Positions 19,009 through 27,305 of a stretch of 64,000 nucleotides of DNA are shown here, piece after piece. Under the pieces are notes generated by a model. It saw only the letters and a program-made list of their open reading frames with translations, was not told the DNA's origin and ran no database searches. The DNA comes from Gimesia aquarii (GTDB taxonomy: Bacteria > Planctomycetota > Planctomycetia > Planctomycetales > Planctomycetaceae): assembly GCF_007748195.1 (NCBI RefSeq), contig NZ_CP037920.1:2047501-2111500 (forward strand), given 5' to 3'. The translations under genes were made by a program, and so were the position numbers. Numbering within the stretch: position 1 is the first letter of the stretch; every line of letters starts with the position of its first letter.

Positions 19009-20175
19009 TCATTTTAGATGTTTATCTCTGATCATATCGACTTCTGTTTGTAGACCTTTTTGTAGACCTTTTGACTGATTTATTGCTTTCCAAAGTGCAT
19101 CCGAGGTGCTCTTTGCATTCTTTCCTACATAGTAGTTCAATGTGGTCTTAATGTCTGAGTGTCGCATTAGTTCCATTAATTGCTGTGGCAATATTAGCTG
19201 TGCCCACCTTTCCCCGAATGACCTGCGAAAATCATGCGCAGTTGCATAGGTTCCTTTTTCTGGATCTGCAATCACATTTGCCTTGATTGATATTTTTTTA
19301 ATTAGTCTCCCCGTAACATCAATCCTTGGCAAGACTCCTTTTGAACGATTCGTCATTGGGTTAAAGACTCGTCCGTTTTTGTTCTTCACCTCCCTCAACA
19401 TTTCGTCAAATTCAGGAGCGGTAGCAAGTAGTCTGTCTTGGCTGCCTTTTTCCGCATCAGAACTAATTAGGAAGAAATAACGATCTTCGAGCTCAACGAC
19501 TGCAAACGGTCCAGTGTGCCACGATAGAATGAGCGCCTCTCCTAATCTTAGCCCTGACCACCAAAGTCCTTTAAGAAAAAATTCCCAGTCACTAACGTGA
19601 TCCTGGTCAATCACATGATCTACCTGTAAGAGTATCCGTTCGAACTCCTCATTAGTGATAGGACGTCCTTTCATGTATTTAGAATTCTTTGCTCGTTTAG
19701 GCATTATTATCTTTGGAACTTTTTGGATCATTCCCATATCACAGGCCCAATTTAAAGCAGCTCTAATATACGATAAATAGCCTTTTATTGTAGCCTCAGC
19801 ACAACCCCTCTTTCTTAATGAGCTTGCATACTTATTAATTTTGGCCGTATCGATTGAAGAAAGTGCTCTAATTTTTATCATGTCGCCAAATCCATCCAAG
19901 ATAACTTCATATTTATAGCTCGTACTTTGTGCGATACTTGATAGATGACCGTCACGAAAACGTTCTCTGAATTCTTCCCACGTCACTCCAGAATCTGGAG
20001 AATATGTTTCAGACTCTAATTTTTCCTCGAGTTTCGCAGCAAATTTTAATGCTTTGCGTTCGTTGGTTTCCCCAGTTGTTTTATATCTTTTTCTTCCGGT
20101 CTGTGGATCAATCCATCTAGCTTGGAGATGCTCTCTATCATTCTGTTTTACTACGATTACTTTTATCTTCGGCAT
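19009..20175 (-). CDS. int: Tyrosine site-specific integrase of the island
   Basis: A 388-residue phage-type integrase that would catalyse insertion and excision at tRNA-Arg. The N-terminal arm-binding and SAM-like core-binding domains span about residues 1-160. The catalytic domain shows Arg210 (WSGLRLGEAL), Lys243, His314-x2-Arg317 (AHDFRRSFG), His339 (LMRHSD) and nucleophile Tyr348 or Tyr349 (TTLNYY), so all key residues are present. I start at the ATG at 20175 because GGAGAG lies just upstream; an earlier ATG at 20187 is possible. Its 3' end lies 31 bases from attL. The preceding small gene overlaps its start, suggesting one transcript. Confidence 0.95.
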   Translation of the reverse strand: MPKIKVIVVKQNDREHLQARWIDPQTGRKRYKTTGETNERKALKFAAKLEEKLESETYSPDSGVTWEEFRERFRDGHLSSIAQSTSYKYEVILDGFGDMIKIRALSSIDTAKINKYASSLRKRGCAEATIKGYLSYIRAALNWACDMGMIQKVPKIIMPKRAKNSKYMKGRPITNEEFERILLQVDHVIDQDHVSDWEFFLKGLWWSGLRLGEALILSWHTGPFAVVELEDRYFFLISSDAEKGSQDRLLATAPEFDEMLREVKNKNGRVFNPMTNRSKGVLPRIDVTGRLIKKISIKANVIADPEKGTYATAHDFRRSFGERWAQLILPQQLMELMRHSDIKTTLNYYVGKNAKSTSDALWKAINQSKGLQKGLQTEVDMIRDKHLK

Positions 20176-20509
20176 GATCTCTCCCATACTTCTGATGACA
20201 TTCTATGATGAATTGTCCAAGGCACTTTAAATCGTTACCCCATGTATCGAGGCCATCATTTTTGCCTTTATGGTTTTTGATTATTATCTCTCTATGACTT
20301 TGCACAATATTTGCAGCATCACAAGCATCGTGAAAATCGTACCATCGACATGGATCCAAACCAGAAATAGATCTATTTACGAACCGAGTTGCCTTAAACG
20401 CTTTACCAATGGCATCTAAAACTACTTCCAAATATGTCAAAAAATTCCCGTTTTCACTGTTTGCACTTGACGGAGTATCCGTAAAATGGCTATCGTCTTG
20501 ATCACACAT
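20138..20509 (-). CDS. Small protein overlapping the integrase start
   Basis: A 123-residue acidic N-terminus and a His/Cys-containing middle, with no recognised family. It overlaps the integrase start by 38 bases, which fits translational coupling in a compact phage-like operon. No convincing ribosome site precedes it, so its reality is uncertain. Confidence 0.45.
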   Translation of the reverse strand: MCDQDDSHFTDTPSSANSENGNFLTYLEVVLDAIGKAFKATRFVNRSISGLDPCRWYDFHDACDAANIVQSHREIIIKNHKGKNDGLDTWGNDLKCLGQFIIECHQKYGRDHAEDKSNRSKTE

Positions 20510-20560
20510 ATGAAAAAGATCCCGATCAGGTGAATTGATTGTGTGCTAGATCAAACATTT

Positions 20561-20595
20561 CCCAACCAGGTTGCCGCCTGGTTGGGTTTCTTTTT
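20561..20595 (+). terminator. Terminator hairpin on the plus strand
   Basis: CCCAACCAGG at 20561-20570 pairs with CCTGGTTGGG at 20577-20586, followed by TTTCTTTTT. No plus-strand gene ends here; it may terminate a small RNA. Confidence 0.7.
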
Positions 20596-21348
20596 GTCAG
20601 CACAGGAAACGCACGAAAATCCATAATGCGTTTGGGTTTGGGGAGGTCCTCGTAAGGATATTACAACCGGCTGTAGCGATTCTGCCGGTAAAGAAAGCAA
20701 GGCAAGATATACTTGACGGCGCAGGTCAGAGCGCCGATTAATGATTTTAGCGACCATCGATTTTCCTACTCGCTTAGGAATTCGGTGGGCGTTAGGGAAA
20801 CAACGACGGTGCCAGCCGTCGTGGAGTACCGGGGAGCCTCCGGGCTCCCTCTTTTTATACGCCCACGTGTTCGATTGACTGTACCTATTCAAAAGTGATT
20901 TGTCAAACATTTTCAAGCCCCCACTGTTCCTGGGGGGTAGGAATTGGAATCATATCACTCTACAAATCAATTCCTATCGACAAAACTTACATTCGTAATT
21001 CTTGCATTGCTACACCTCCAAAAGTGCGTCCCAAGCATAGAGCCAAACACTAAAAACATCAGTGCAAAACCCATTGTTGAATCATGAATTCTCATCAGTT
21101 AATGAGACTAAAATCGAAACACTCGACAGTTAATTTAAAAGGCATTCTAAGTCGTCTACGATTCTCAAACTATGGCAATGATTGGTAAGCTGCTTGCTTA
21201 TTAAAATGTCCTCCTCATCTACGAAACTTCAATAGCTCCCCGCCTTGAGTCGATTCGATCCGTCGAGCAGCGATCTCGCAATATACTTCGGATACCTTAA
21301 AACTAATCGCGAGGTGTCCTTCCAGAACAGAGGCGATAAGAGAATCTC
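20596..21348. other. Gene-poor region between integrase operon and packaging operon
   Basis: About 750 bases with no supported gene. It holds a second plus-strand terminator hairpin (20831-20857). A minus-strand reading frame at 20551-20916 runs through both hairpins and resembles no family, so I do not call it. Confidence 0.5.
20831..20857 (+). terminator. Second terminator hairpin on the plus strand
   Basis: GGGAGCC and GGCTCCC form a 7-bp GC stem around a 4-base loop and are followed by CTTTTT. Like the hairpin at 20561, it has no obvious gene upstream. Confidence 0.65.
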
Positions 21349-21442
21349 GTGCTAGATCAGCAGAATGGATCCAGCACGACGGAGCGATGGTTCATACTCT
21401 TTAGCTTTCGCTATAGCGTCTTACTTGATTTGATCAAAAAAG

Positions 21443-21652
21443 TCATACGAACTTTTTGAACTCTTTATTGTTTTTGGGTTTGAAATTACAACGAGCGCAG
21501 GAAAGAAAGTAAATCCTGCCGTTTTCCGTACGCGATTGTGAGTAGCTGCTCAGTTTTCCCGTGCACTGTTTGTTCGGACAAGGATCTCCACGACGCGGAT
21601 TTTTATGATTTACCGGACACTTTTTATCGGATTTGTTAATCTGTTCGGCCAT
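21443..21652 (-). CDS. Small zinc-ribbon protein
   Basis: A 69-residue protein with four-to-five cysteines arranged as two pairs (CPNKQC and CARC) typical of a zinc ribbon. The start at 21652 is fixed by an excellent ribosome site (GAAGGAGGTGG, 8 bases upstream). It closes the minus-strand lysis/packaging operon. It may be a phage-type transcription regulator; the function is unknown. Confidence 0.7.
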   Translation of the reverse strand: MAEQINKSDKKCPVNHKNPRRGDPCPNKQCTGKLSSYSQSRTENGRIYFLSCARCNFKPKNNKEFKKFV

Positions 21653-21695
21653 TGACAGCCACCTCCTTCGGTTAATGGATTGGAAGTTTGAGCCA

Positions 21696-22280
21696 TCATT
21701 TTTTCGGTCCCTCTTCGATTTCAGATAACCGCTGCAATGCCTGCTCAATCATTGTTTGCATTTCTTTCACTTTTGACTGGCATTTTTTGCAGAGATGCCG
21801 CCGCATCTCCTTTGGTAGTGTCAACATCTGGTCGCGGGCTTCGATCACACATTCCGCGGCAAACAACTCGTATTCTTCCCGACTGATCAGTTTTTCATCT
21901 GCGATTAAATCTTTACGCTCCAGGTCCTTCCGCTTCAATTTCTCCTGGAGCAGCTTCTCTTTTTTGAGTTCTTCGTTGAGCTTCTGGGAGTCTCGATCTG
22001 CTTTCTCATCGCGATAAGATGCCACCCACGCATCACACTCAGAAACATCGAACACTCTCTTTCGTTGCGTTCCACTAACCGGAAGTCCTTTTTTGATCCA
22101 GTTCTGGATCGTCTTGTCGCTAACGTCCCATCGTTCGGCAGCAGCAGTGAATCCGATGATACATTTGACCGGCTCCGTTTTTTTCACTGAAGCCTGTTTT
22201 TTAGCTGTTTTTCTCGTTTTTGACGTGCTGCGTTTTGAAGTGGCTCTTTTGGATGATCGCTTTGCTGATTTTTTGCCCAT
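21696..22280 (-). CDS. Terminase small subunit-like DNA-binding protein
   Basis: A 194-residue protein. A Lys/Ser/Arg-rich tail (residues 1-40) is followed by a helix-turn-helix of Nu1/excisionase type (GFTAAAERWDVSDKTIQNWI, then KKGLPVSG), a strongly charged coiled coil (about 95-130) and a Cys-containing C-terminal helical region. This is the architecture of phage small terminases that recognise cos or pac DNA. A GC-rich cos-like block lies just upstream (22351-22388). No large terminase or capsid gene is present, which suggests redirection of a helper phage's packaging. A decayed copy lies at 36602-36965. Confidence 0.65.
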   Translation of the reverse strand: MGKKSAKRSSKRATSKRSTSKTRKTAKKQASVKKTEPVKCIIGFTAAAERWDVSDKTIQNWIKKGLPVSGTQRKRVFDVSECDAWVASYRDEKADRDSQKLNEELKKEKLLQEKLKRKDLERKDLIADEKLISREEYELFAAECVIEARDQMLTLPKEMRRHLCKKCQSKVKEMQTMIEQALQRLSEIEEGPKK

Positions 22281-22350
22281 CAATTTAATAGGAAGAAGAA
22301 GAAGTGACTTAAAATTGCGTTTTGAGACAAAAAAAGTGCGATTCAATAAC

Positions 22351-22388
22351 CGCGCGCGGCACCGGTCCCCCCTCGGGAGGACCCGAGA
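22351..22388 (-). other. Candidate cos/pac packaging site upstream of terS
   Basis: A GC-rich block between the Gam-like and terminase-like genes, with GGGTCCTCCCGAGGGGGG and GCGCGCGG elements. The same block, with few changes, is kept at 36494-36532 upstream of the decayed second terminase copy even though both flanking genes there are broken. Position next to terS and composition resemble cos regions of cos-type phages. Function is inferred. Confidence 0.45.
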
Positions 22389-22394
22389 TTTTTT

Positions 22395-23057
22395 TCAGCC
22401 AGACTTGTACTCGGCCGGCTTGATCGTCAGCTGCTCTTTGCCCTTGGAATATTTCAGTCCCAATTGTTTCAGATGATCTGCCGTCAAACGTTTTTCTTCG
22501 AATGCTTTTTTGATCTTCGAAACACTGAGCTTGGGTTTGAGTTCGACGACTTCAGATAACAAGCGTGCTTCTTTGTTCTTGCCAAAAATACAGATCGCAT
22601 TCAACCAGGCAACGATCTGTTCAACCAATGTTGACTGCATCAGATTATCTAAGAGACCGAGGCTGTCCGCTTCCTTCAGCCCTGAGCGATACTCCACCTT
22701 GGCTGGCTGATCTTTGAAGCTCACTGATCCATGCGGAAACGATTTCGTTTTCTTCTTGCCGTCAATCAAGCTCGATCGATTTGTTTTGCAATACTCATCC
22801 ACTCGCTCGTTGAGCAGTTCTCTCCGGCATGCAATCGTGACAGGGTCTTGATCATCAATCAAAACATATTTGCGTTGCTCAGATTCCTGTTTGAGTTTCT
22901 CGATGTACCTGGTGCAAGTCGCGTTGACCGACTGATCAAAGGCGTTCAGAAATGACAACTCATTTAAAGCCTTGTCAAGATCTTCCTCCGTCTGAATTAC
23001 GGGATCAGCTCCCAGCAATTCCGCAGCGGGTCGATCATTGGCGGTGAGGCTTTTCAC
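22395..23057 (-). CDS. gam: Mu Gam-like host-nuclease inhibitor protein
   Basis: A 220-residue protein. The first 130 residues match the Gam family (PF07352): a long helix with two-stranded elements, LDKALNELSFLNAF, RRELLNERVDEYCKTNR and the KKTKSFPHGSVSF hairpin. Mu Gam binds DNA double-strand ends and protects linear DNA from host RecBCD-type nucleases. The start is a GTG at 23057 with AAAGGA 8 bases upstream; the decayed copy at 36205 uses ATG with the same ribosome site. The C-terminal 70 residues are an added domain. It overlaps the upstream gene by 23 bases. Confidence 0.8.
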   Translation of the reverse strand: MKSLTANDRPAAELLGADPVIQTEEDLDKALNELSFLNAFDQSVNATCTRYIEKLKQESEQRKYVLIDDQDPVTIACRRELLNERVDEYCKTNRSSLIDGKKKTKSFPHGSVSFKDQPAKVEYRSGLKEADSLGLLDNLMQSTLVEQIVAWLNAICIFGKNKEARLLSEVVELKPKLSVSKIKKAFEEKRLTADHLKQLGLKYSKGKEQLTIKPAEYKSG

Positions 23058-23577
23058 GTTTGAGTCCTTTCAACAATTTGAAACCAAGATAGATCAACGC
23101 CATCAAAGCAATGAAGACGATAAAAACAGTTCTACTGTTTGATTCTGATTGATCCGCATTCACCTGATCCGAATCGCTTGAATCTTCCGGAACCTCATAC
23201 AACGGATCCGGTTTCGGTTCGATGATTTCGACGACTTCCGGATCGGGTTCTTGAACCGTAATCGTTTCGACTTTCTGAATCATGTCGAGTGCGTCATCGG
23301 CCAAAATTCCAGCAACGGCCGGCACAGGTGTTTTTTCCAACACCTCATCGACACGGTCCGCGGCTCCCTGGATCGGCTTTCTGATCTTTTCCGACGGCCG
23401 GGCTCGTTTTGAGGGGGGATTGTAAAAGGGGCGATACTGTTGTTTTTGATCGTCTGAATGACAACCAGGCAATGTCAACAAAAGCATCAGGAAAGCGAAG
23501 ATCCAAAGCAAAAGCATCGAAATCGAATCGAACAATTTGGATTCTGGTCTATTTGGGTCCGGGGAAATGGCCATCAT
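23035..23577 (-). CDS. Two-segment membrane protein of the lysis module
   Basis: A 180-residue protein with a hydrophobic segment ending at LPGC (residues about 18-35), a long Pro/Glu/Asp-rich periplasmic-type stretch, and a C-terminal transmembrane helix (VFIVFIALMALIYLGFKLL) with a basic tail. ATG at 23577 overlaps the previous stop (ATGA), showing coupling; GGGAG lies 9 bases upstream. The position between holin-like and Gam-like genes suggests a lysis or envelope role, perhaps spanin-like. This is inferred from context only. Confidence 0.65.
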   Translation of the reverse strand: MMAISPDPNRPESKLFDSISMLLLWIFAFLMLLLTLPGCHSDDQKQQYRPFYNPPSKRARPSEKIRKPIQGAADRVDEVLEKTPVPAVAGILADDALDMIQKVETITVQEPDPEVVEIIEPKPDPLYEVPEDSSDSDQVNADQSESNSRTVFIVFIALMALIYLGFKLLKGLKREKPHRQ

Positions 23578-23849
23578 TTGTGGTCGCTCCCGTAAGGCCC
23601 CTTTTGCCAATAGGGAGCGTACTCATTAAAAAGGGAATCTGAAAAGAGCCAACCGTCATAGGGAGCTGGCTCACCTTGATCGAGCATATCCGGTACCATT
23701 TTGTCTGGCACCGAGATCACTTTGGGTTCCGGTTTGCGTTTGAAGCGATCCACTAAATTACAACCACTAACGATCGTTAGTAATGCGACCACGAGTACGC
23801 ATACGGTAAAACTGCGATTGAACCGCTTGTTCGTCTCGATTCGTCGCAT
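23574..23849 (-). CDS. Small phage-type lipoprotein
   Basis: A 91-residue protein with an N-terminal hydrophobic helix and lipobox (TIVSGC). Its C-terminal DQGEPAPYDGWLFS motif matches a short signature (GDPAPFDGVLLS-like) often found in small phage lysis-region proteins. AAAGGA lies 9 bases before the ATG at 23849. It overlaps both neighbours, as usual in phage lysis cassettes. A remnant of the same motif lies at 36047-36090. Confidence 0.65.
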   Translation of the reverse strand: MRRIETNKRFNRSFTVCVLVVALLTIVSGCNLVDRFKRKPEPKVISVPDKMVPDMLDQGEPAPYDGWLFSDSLFNEYAPYWQKGPYGSDHK

Positions 23850-23964
23850 TGCGTTGAATCCTTTCCGCTTCTTCCAGTCGCTCATTTCCGTCGCTATGTT
23901 TTTTCTTGGTCCAGAAAAACAACAGCCCCAAAAGGGTTGCGATGATTCTTAATAGACCGCCCAT
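23767..23964 (-). CDS. Small single-span membrane protein
   Basis: A 65-residue protein with one transmembrane helix (residues 4-18) and a charged coil-like tail. It starts 4 bases after the holin-like gene and overlaps the lipoprotein gene by 83 bases in another frame. This layout resembles overlapping phage lysis genes, but the long overlap makes it less certain. Confidence 0.45.
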   Translation of the reverse strand: MGGLLRIIATLLGLLFFWTKKKHSDGNERLEEAERIQRNATNRDEQAVQSQFYRMRTRGRITNDR

Positions 23965-23967
23965 TGA

Positions 23968-24228
23968 TTACTCGTCTAAAGACTGACGAGGATCGTGATA
24001 TCTCTCCTCAGTTGGTTCGATTTCTCCAAACACCATTTGAATGGGAGCACTCTTTTCTAATTTGTGACCAATCCCCACGAGGCCGAAGGCCGCCAGTAAT
24101 AGCTTGATTGCTTCCGCTGTCTCAATTTCACCAAGTAGCATTCCGCTCAGGGAAAAGACAATGGTAAGAAATGCAGTGAGATACGTTTTCTTACCGTCAA
24201 GCGCTTTGAATGGGAGTTTGTCGAGCAT
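23968..24228 (-). CDS. Holin-like membrane protein
   Basis: An 86-residue protein with two predicted membrane helices (LTAFLTIVFSLSGMLLGEI and AIKLLLAAFGLVGIGHKLEK) separated by an acidic turn. The opening KALDGKKTYLTAF is typical of small phage holins. AAGGAAG precedes the ATG. It is the first gene of the minus-strand lysis/packaging operon. A decayed copy begins at 35945. Confidence 0.65.
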   Translation of the reverse strand: MLDKLPFKALDGKKTYLTAFLTIVFSLSGMLLGEIETAEAIKLLLAAFGLVGIGHKLEKSAPIQMVFGEIEPTEERYHDPRQSLDE

Positions 24229-24369
24229 CGATCTGGCTTCCTTGCCATGCTGAGAAATGATATAAAAGCGGTATTGCTTCCCTGCGCTACCGCTCTGAAA
24301 TTAACCGTCGCTTCTCCGCTCCATGGTTCGGCTCCGGCTTTTCGATTGCGTTTTAAATTAAGGATTGTA

Positions 24370-24384
24370 CAACTCGCAAAAGTC
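24370..24384 (-). promoter_or_regulatory. Candidate promoter of the lysis/packaging operon
   Basis: On the minus strand CCCTTGACTTTT contains a perfect -35 (TTGACT). The block is conserved in the inverted copy near 35774-35790. The -10 is unclear, and conservation could instead reflect the ribosome site of the divergent gene at 24396. Confidence 0.3.
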
Positions 24385-24395
24385 AAGGGCAGATT

Positions 24396-24593
24396 ATGAA
24401 GAGAAACAGGAAGATTGTTCAAGTAGAACTCAATACTGATGAGTGGTTGCCGTTAAGTCGTTATGCAGCCAAAGAGAAACGATCTATTCGCGGAATCGCG
24501 AAGGAGCAATTGATGCCGTTGATCCAGGAAGCAAAACGGAAGTTTCCGCGACAACCCATCAATGCATCCCCGCCGATCGATGATGTTCATTAA
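24396..24593 (+). CDS. Small basic protein, ribbon-helix-helix-like
   Basis: A 65-residue protein with an N-terminal strand (KIVQVELNTDEWLPL), a helix (SRYAAKEKRSIRGIAKEQL) and a basic Pro-rich tail ending SPPIDDVH. This resembles a CopG/Arc-like DNA-binding fold, which would fit a regulator transcribed divergently from the lysis operon. A close, intact paralogue is at 35576-35770. AAGGG precedes the ATG. DNA binding is inferred. Confidence 0.65.
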   Translation: MKRNRKIVQVELNTDEWLPLSRYAAKEKRSIRGIAKEQLMPLIQEAKRKFPRQPINASPPIDDVH

Positions 24594-24971
24594 TGGAATA
24601 ATAATTTCGTCAATAAGACCGTCTTTTATCCTGAGAGGCTCTGGCTATGCACCGTCCCAGTGAAACGTTTATTAGAGCTTAAATGAAAAGATATCACTTG
24701 ATTAAGGCCATCTAACCAATCTTCCTTGCCTTAAGATACAAATTAAATTTCACTGATTTCAATGTTCAATGACTGTAGCGGAAGTATCATTCTCAGATAC
24801 ACTCACGGCTTGAGTACCTGACATATGAGTGTTAAGAAAAAACTTCGTAATCCGTTTGAAAACAGTTGAAACATGAACATAAATGCTTACAATCATAATG
24901 CACAAAATGACATGTTTGGGAGTATTAATTCATCTGAAGATCAGAAACTGAATTATAGACAAAGGAAAACA
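24594..24971. other. Start of the cargo region, no gene seen
   Basis: About 380 bases. The first 50 bases are still similar to the sequence after the paralogous gene at 35576, marking how far the inverted duplication extends. Nothing else supported. Confidence 0.45.
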
Positions 24972-25952
24972 ATGAAATTCATATTAGTAATCTTATGCCT
25001 TTTCATTCATACGCCTGTCTGTAAAGCAGATACCCCCCCTTTAGTCGCAGAAATTAAGTCGATTTCGCAATTGCATGGCTCATATCGTAGTAAGTATTCG
25101 CATTCTGCTCCACTTCACCTCAGTGGTATTACGACACATAGCGGAAACCTGTTTGTGGTTGGAGACAAGTCGAACGATCGATACCTTTACGGTATCGAAC
25201 ACAAGAATGGCCACTGGCACATAGTCAGCAGGCTCTCTCTTAACTACGAAAATGATAAAAGAATGCCGAGCTTTGAAGGTGTAGCGTGTAAAGGAAATAC
25301 ACTCTTTGTCGTCAATGAGGATCCAACGCACATTTACTCATTTTCATTTAATAGTAAAAGTACTCAACTCGATTACAATAATGAAATTAAAATAGACTTC
25401 GATCCGACTGGCCTATCAATAAACCACTGGGATAACTCAGGTTTTGAAGGAATCGCGTATGATAATCAATCGCGATTGCTGTATTTGGCTAAGGAACGGA
25501 ACCCTAGATTCATTCTAGCTGTATCTCTTAATCATGCTGTTACTCGTGGCATAGTAGTTTCTCAGTTCGATGTTCCAGGAACAACCTTTACAGATGACAC
25601 TCAAAGGCATCTTGGTCGAAAGAAAACGTACTCTGGACTCACGTTTCACAATGGCTTTCTTTATGCATTGGAACGACGTGGCTATTCGATAATAAAGATT
25701 GATCCCACAAAGAAAATAATTGTATCACGTCTGTCATTTGCCGCACTCAAAGATGGTAAATATGGTTCTTTATACAAAGAGGGGACACGATATGGCCTAG
25801 CCGAGGGTATCGTATTTCACAACGGAAATATTTTAATAGGGATTGACAATAATGGAAAAGATGTTGATCGAGATCATAATTTAGTAAAAATGTATAACCT
25901 CTCCGGAAACGAACCTTCAATCGTAATACTTGGCAAGCCGGATGAATTCTAA
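24972..25952 (+). CDS. Exported phytase-like/SdiA-regulated propeller protein
   Basis: A 326-residue secreted protein: signal peptide cleaved after VCKA, then a beta-propeller with SGFEGIAYD and GLAEGIVF motifs typical of the esterase-like/phytase (PF13449) and SdiA-regulated families. AAAGGA lies 5 bases before the ATG at 24972; the upstream ATG at 24873 would put 33 extra residues before the signal peptide. It is the first cargo gene and the only clearly exported one. The substrate is unknown. Confidence 0.65.
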   Translation: MKFILVILCLFIHTPVCKADTPPLVAEIKSISQLHGSYRSKYSHSAPLHLSGITTHSGNLFVVGDKSNDRYLYGIEHKNGHWHIVSRLSLNYENDKRMPSFEGVACKGNTLFVVNEDPTHIYSFSFNSKSTQLDYNNEIKIDFDPTGLSINHWDNSGFEGIAYDNQSRLLYLAKERNPRFILAVSLNHAVTRGIVVSQFDVPGTTFTDDTQRHLGRKKTYSGLTFHNGFLYALERRGYSIIKIDPTKKIIVSRLSFAALKDGKYGSLYKEGTRYGLAEGIVFHNGNILIGIDNNGKDVDRDHNLVKMYNLSGNEPSIVILGKPDEF

Positions 25953-26290
25953 CGTCGGTTTTTTAACAATTACGTAAACCAAATAAAAATTTTACTTTTC
26001 TACTCATATAAATTGCATTAGTGGATTTACAATATGAGAATTGAATTAGGTTCCTGAAAGAAGAGCTTTAACATATCACTTCTTTCTATTCTCGCAACTA
26101 TCAATTCATCCCAAGTTCGCTCCTAGAAAAACAAATCACTTATCGCGTCAATTGACATTTTATATGTTTTTCCAGGCTTCTCTTGTTTTAATATCAACAG
26201 GCAAAATGAGTTTGCCGAAGGGGCCTGATTTTGAGTTGAAGCTGCTACATCACTGCCGATCGGCAAGTATGGCAGCAATCCATATAGAGC
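25953..26290. other. Intergenic, no gene supported
   Basis: About 340 A+T-rich bases between the propeller gene and the repeated leader. A 62-codon frame (26152-26340) overlaps the leader repeat and resembles nothing known. Confidence 0.4.
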
Positions 26291-26334
26291 CAATTGATAA
26301 TATACAGAATCAGATTCTGCCTATTAAAAGTTAT
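26291..26334 (+). repeat. Repeated leader element, copy 1
   Basis: CAATTGATAATATACAGAAT followed by ATTCTGCCTATTAAAAGTTA. It is shared with 27216-27283 and 37131-37195, each just ahead of a plus-strand cargo gene. It contains a short imperfect palindrome around CAGAATC/GATTCTG. Confidence 0.7.
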
Positions 26335-26343
26335 GAGTAAATC

Positions 26344-26910
26344 ATGATTACGGAATTGCGCCAAAGACTGAAAACACTTGCATTGCTTGACGCTATCATT
26401 GAGCCCGAGTGGCAGTACCGTTATTTTTCCTATAACTCAAAATGGTCTGATTCTGAAGAGATGGGATCCCTTAGAGATGGTTCTGGTGGAGAGTGGTTTT
26501 TATGGATATCTGGTCAACTCGCTGGGTACAAGTGCTTAAGTCCTGAAGACGGACTAATGTCGAATATTGAGAGCGTGAATAACAAGATACCGAGTAGCTA
26601 TGATTCGTTTGTTTCCGAACCGGCATTTAGCATGGATAAAGCCACCTGCGTTTGGTACCTAGAAAAATCAGAGTGGGTAAAGTTCGGATTACCTATTAAG
26701 TGGTTAATCGACCTAGAAACAGTATTGAAATGGTATGCGATTGATTATCACGTCTGGGCAACAGGTTATTATGAAAGAGAAATAAATATATCTGTTCTCG
26801 AGAAAATATTCGAAGGTAGTTTTAGTAGTGATCTTGCTATTAAACTAAATCCCGACATAGAAATGGATGGGTTGCAAATAGAGCTAGAAGAAATTGGAAT
26901 TTACTTATAA
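26344..26910 (+). CDS. Unknown cargo protein
   Basis: A 188-residue acidic, Trp-rich soluble protein with no family I recognise. Composition (many Trp, Tyr, Asp, Glu) resembles immunity-type proteins but no motif confirms this. Its stop codon begins an attC-like hairpin (26908-26977), as in integron cassettes. Confidence 0.6.
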   Translation: MITELRQRLKTLALLDAIIEPEWQYRYFSYNSKWSDSEEMGSLRDGSGGEWFLWISGQLAGYKCLSPEDGLMSNIESVNNKIPSSYDSFVSEPAFSMDKATCVWYLEKSEWVKFGLPIKWLIDLETVLKWYAIDYHVWATGYYEREINISVLEKIFEGSFSSDLAIKLNPDIEMDGLQIELEEIGIYL

Positions 26911-26977
26911 CAAGCATATGCAGTCGAACCGTTCCACTCGCTACCCGAGTGAAACGGCCGTTGATGCGAAGTGTTAC
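26908..26977 (+). repeat. Integron attC-like hairpin, copy a
   Basis: Starts with TAACAA at the stop codon and ends with TGTTAC. Outer arms TAACA/TGTTA and GCAT/ATGC, inner stem CCGTTCCACTCG/CGAGTGAAACGG around a 5-base loop. This nested structure resembles attC, though the 3' core is not a perfect GTTRRRY. Confidence 0.5.
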
Positions 26978-26982
26978 TCTTG

Positions 26983-27044
26983 CCCTCGTTCGATATACTC
27001 AAATGCGTTTTTAAATGACTGTTTTAAAAGACACCCTCTAAAAT
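26983..27044 (+). repeat. Cassette-border block, copy 1
   Basis: CCCTCGTTCGATA and TTTTAAAAGACACCCTCTAA are shared with 28074-28144. In both places the block lies between an attC-like hairpin and a 32-bp palindrome. Confidence 0.75.
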
Positions 27045-27077
27045 AATGACTGAGTATCTCTTATTTACCAGACCATT
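27045..27077. repeat. Border palindrome P1 (degenerate)
   Basis: Left arm AATGACTGAGTAT, right arm TTACCAGACCATT, centre 7 bases. Divergent first member of the palindrome family. Confidence 0.6.
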
Positions 27078-27215
27078 TTCTGGGACTTTAGATTTCAATT
27101 TCGGCAAAGGAACGTCACTCTGCCCCTCGTCTCGATCATGGTCGGATTGCCAGAAGATCAACATTCGCTGTCATTCCAGTCTTCCCTGAATAAACCTGAA
27201 GCGGATACATACCAT

Positions 27216-27283
27216 CAATTGATAATAGACAGAATTCTTGATAGATATAGACAGAATCAAATTCTGTCTATCAATAGTTAGGC
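27216..27283 (+). repeat. Repeated leader element, copy 2
   Basis: CAATTGATAATAGACAGAAT, then an inverted pair GACAGAAT/ATTCTGTC, ending in GTTAGGC, which matches the integron core site GTTRRRY. It lies 23 bases before the RusA-like gene. Confidence 0.7.
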
Positions 27284-27305
27284 CTCAAATATACGAGTAG
27301 CAAAT

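Noticed and set aside
20551-20916. 121-codon minus-strand frame
   Set aside because: Runs through two terminator-like hairpins, has no ribosome site and no recognisable domain.
26152-26340. 62-codon frame before the 26344 gene
   Set aside because: Overlaps the leader repeat and has no protein-like features or start signal.
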